64,000 bases of DNA, taken from JAGNGI01 sp035448825 (GTDB lineage Bacteria; Fidelibacterota; UBA2242). The translations under genes and the position numbers were made by a program. The stretch is taken from positions 38,430 to 102,429 of the forward strand of contig DAOTJS010000006.1 in assembly GCA_035448825.1 (NCBI GenBank), given 5' to 3'. Under the pieces are notes generated by a model. The model was not told where the DNA came from. It did no database searches and worked only from the letters and a program-made list of their open reading frames with translations. Of the stretch, positions 63,128 through 64,000 are shown piece by piece. Within the stretch, counting starts at the first letter, position 1, and every line of letters starts with the position of its first letter.

Positions 63128-64000
63128 TTTTCATCACTTCACATAATAATTTCTCAGATCTATTAAGTTCCTCTTGATGAAAGGTAAATACATCTTCATA
63201 AGCGCCCACCATCCTTTTTAAATCCCTTTTTCTAACATACCAACCAATACCGTCAACAAAGCCTAAAAAGCGAGCATCTGGGTAATGTTCCTTAATTAAA
63301 GAGTCAATTGAGATCTCTGTTTTCGATTTATCACCTTGACCTGAAGAAGTTGTGACTAAAAAAGTACTTTCTATTATAATTTTTGGGCTTTGTTTATTTG
63401 GAATAATAAAATCCATTGTTCTCTTTTGTTCGGGTGCATATTCAATAAGTTCGCTGAGATCACCTTTTTCAAAAGGAATTTTACGTTTCTTTAGAATTCT
63501 TTCGATAAGAATTTCTGGGTTATTTTTCCCTTTAGCAGCTCTCGAACCTTTTTCTTTATATCGTGCAAGAGTATCAATGATTGCATTGATATCAAAATTT
63601 AGCTTTTCGAGACTTAATTTTTGAAACTCAAACGGCGGTAAGGTTCTTTTGAAAAAGTCTATTGACGAACCTTCATAAAAAATATTGACCAGACATTTTC
63701 TAAAATATTCATTTTCCCGCACCAATTGCTCAATTTTGGAGGTATTCCATTCCGAAATTTCATTATCTTTGGTCGTTCTTTTATTATTAATCCAATAATT
63801 CATAAAAGTAAAATCATTCAGCTCTTTATCGTCCACAATTCTGATAATAGTGATCAACCTTAATAAACTTTCATTTGAGAATCCTGTAATGGCGAGTAAT
63901 GCCTTAAGGCCGAGTTCTTTTTTATTCCTTAAAAAATTTTCGAAGACTTCTTTTTTACAGCCATTATTCTGGACCTCGTTTTTTAAATGTATTATAGATT
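63120..64000 (-). CDS. putative type II restriction endonuclease, N-terminus outside the window
   Basis: The frame is open to the window edge: before ITIIRIVDD it reads CKKEVFENFLRN, KKELGLKALLAITGFSNESL and LRL. So the gene begins beyond base 64000, and the TTG at 63857 is not the true start. A likely PD-(D/E)xK core is RTMDFIIPNKQSPKIIIEST, with Asp and Glu, then KSKTEISIDSLIKEHYPDAR. The tail has FLGFVDGIGWYVRKRDLKRM, common in restriction enzymes of this size. Family not recognised. The 8-base overlap with the methyltransferase gene marks a second R-M unit. Confidence 0.7.
   Translation of the reverse strand, partial: SIIHLKNEVQNNGCKKEVFENFLRNKKELGLKALLAITGFSNESLLRLITIIRIVDDKELNDFTFMNYWINNKRTTKDNEISEWNTSKIEQLVRENEYFRKCLVNIFYEGSSIDFFKRTLPPFEFQKLSLEKLNFDINAIIDTLARYKEKGSRAAKGKNNPEILIERILKKRKIPFEKGDLSELIEYAPEQKRTMDFIIPNKQSPKIIIESTFLVTTSSGQGDKSKTEISIDSLIKEHYPDARFLGFVDGIGWYVRKRDLKRMVGAYEDVFTFHQEELNRSEKLLCEVMKNV

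Noticed and set aside
1..64000. tRNA, rRNA or complete insertion sequences
   Set aside because: No cloverleaf, rRNA stretch or transposase frame was recognised.

Overview
The window is one chromosomal segment of moderate, AT-leaning composition. Almost all genes are on the minus strand; only the block from about 30.7 to 34.7 kb and one secreted protein near 57 kb read the other way. Several features point to a Gram-negative member of the FCB (Fibrobacteres-Chlorobi-Bacteroidetes) assemblage. There are PorV-type outer-membrane proteins, secreted enzymes ending in type IX secretion-like sorting domains, an Ig/plug/beta-barrel TonB receptor, and a stand-alone ~280-residue glycogen-synthase-like protein next to a lipoprotein, an arrangement I recall from Bacteroidetes. 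I cannot name the species; an uncultured phylum such as Marinimicrobia, KSB1 or a relative would fit.

Regions. (1) 0-17.8 kb: envelope and housekeeping genes. These are nadD (cut by the window edge), bamD, three large secreted or outer-membrane proteins, a PorV-like protein, a 54-residue Trm112-like protein, nrdR, glyA, rpiB, TPR lipoproteins, a second PorV/PorQ-like protein, a DUF4270-like lipoprotein, an orphan GT5 domain and a YbgF-like protein. (2) 17.8-25.4 kb: the rod-shape cluster mreB-mreC-mreD-mrdA-rodA preceded by purN-purH. (3) 25.4-29.9 kb: kduI-eda with a FadR-type regulator (uronate catabolism) and an M1 aminopeptidase. (4) 30-34.7 kb: a feoB relic, a zinc-ribbon protein, a nucleoside phosphorylase/hydrolase, a GT2, a ParB-like protein and a spore-photoproduct-lyase-like radical SAM protein. 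(5) 35.2-50.0 kb: a composite CRISPR-Cas locus. (6) 50.4-57.4 kb: a broken FG-GAP gene, a TonB receptor, CorA, a GltS-like symporter and a secreted protein. (7) 57.4-64 kb: folE, a DUF1016 fragment, nth and two adjacent type II restriction-modification systems.

The CRISPR locus is the part most worth attention. A complete type I-B interference set (cas6-cas8b-cas7-cas5-cas3) is followed by a small coiled-coil gene, then by a 147-codon ORF that joins the first ~83 residues of Cas1 to the last ~60 residues of Cas2. That looks like an in-frame deletion which destroyed adaptation. Next comes a compact four-gene type III-like effector: a Cas10-like protein with an HD motif but no GGDD, one Cas5-like, one small-subunit-like and one Cas7-like protein, similar in composition to subtype III-F. 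Then come cas4, a leader with a recognisable promoter, and a 17-repeat array. Four of the 17 repeats carry the same 40-bp imperfect palindrome at the same internal position. The two leader-proximal spacers are near duplicates, and the distal end of the array runs straight into the front end of a broken lipoprotein gene. The picture is of a CRISPR locus that has stopped acquiring spacers by Cas1-Cas2 and has been reshaped by deletion, recombination and a miniature palindromic element, while its interference genes stay intact.
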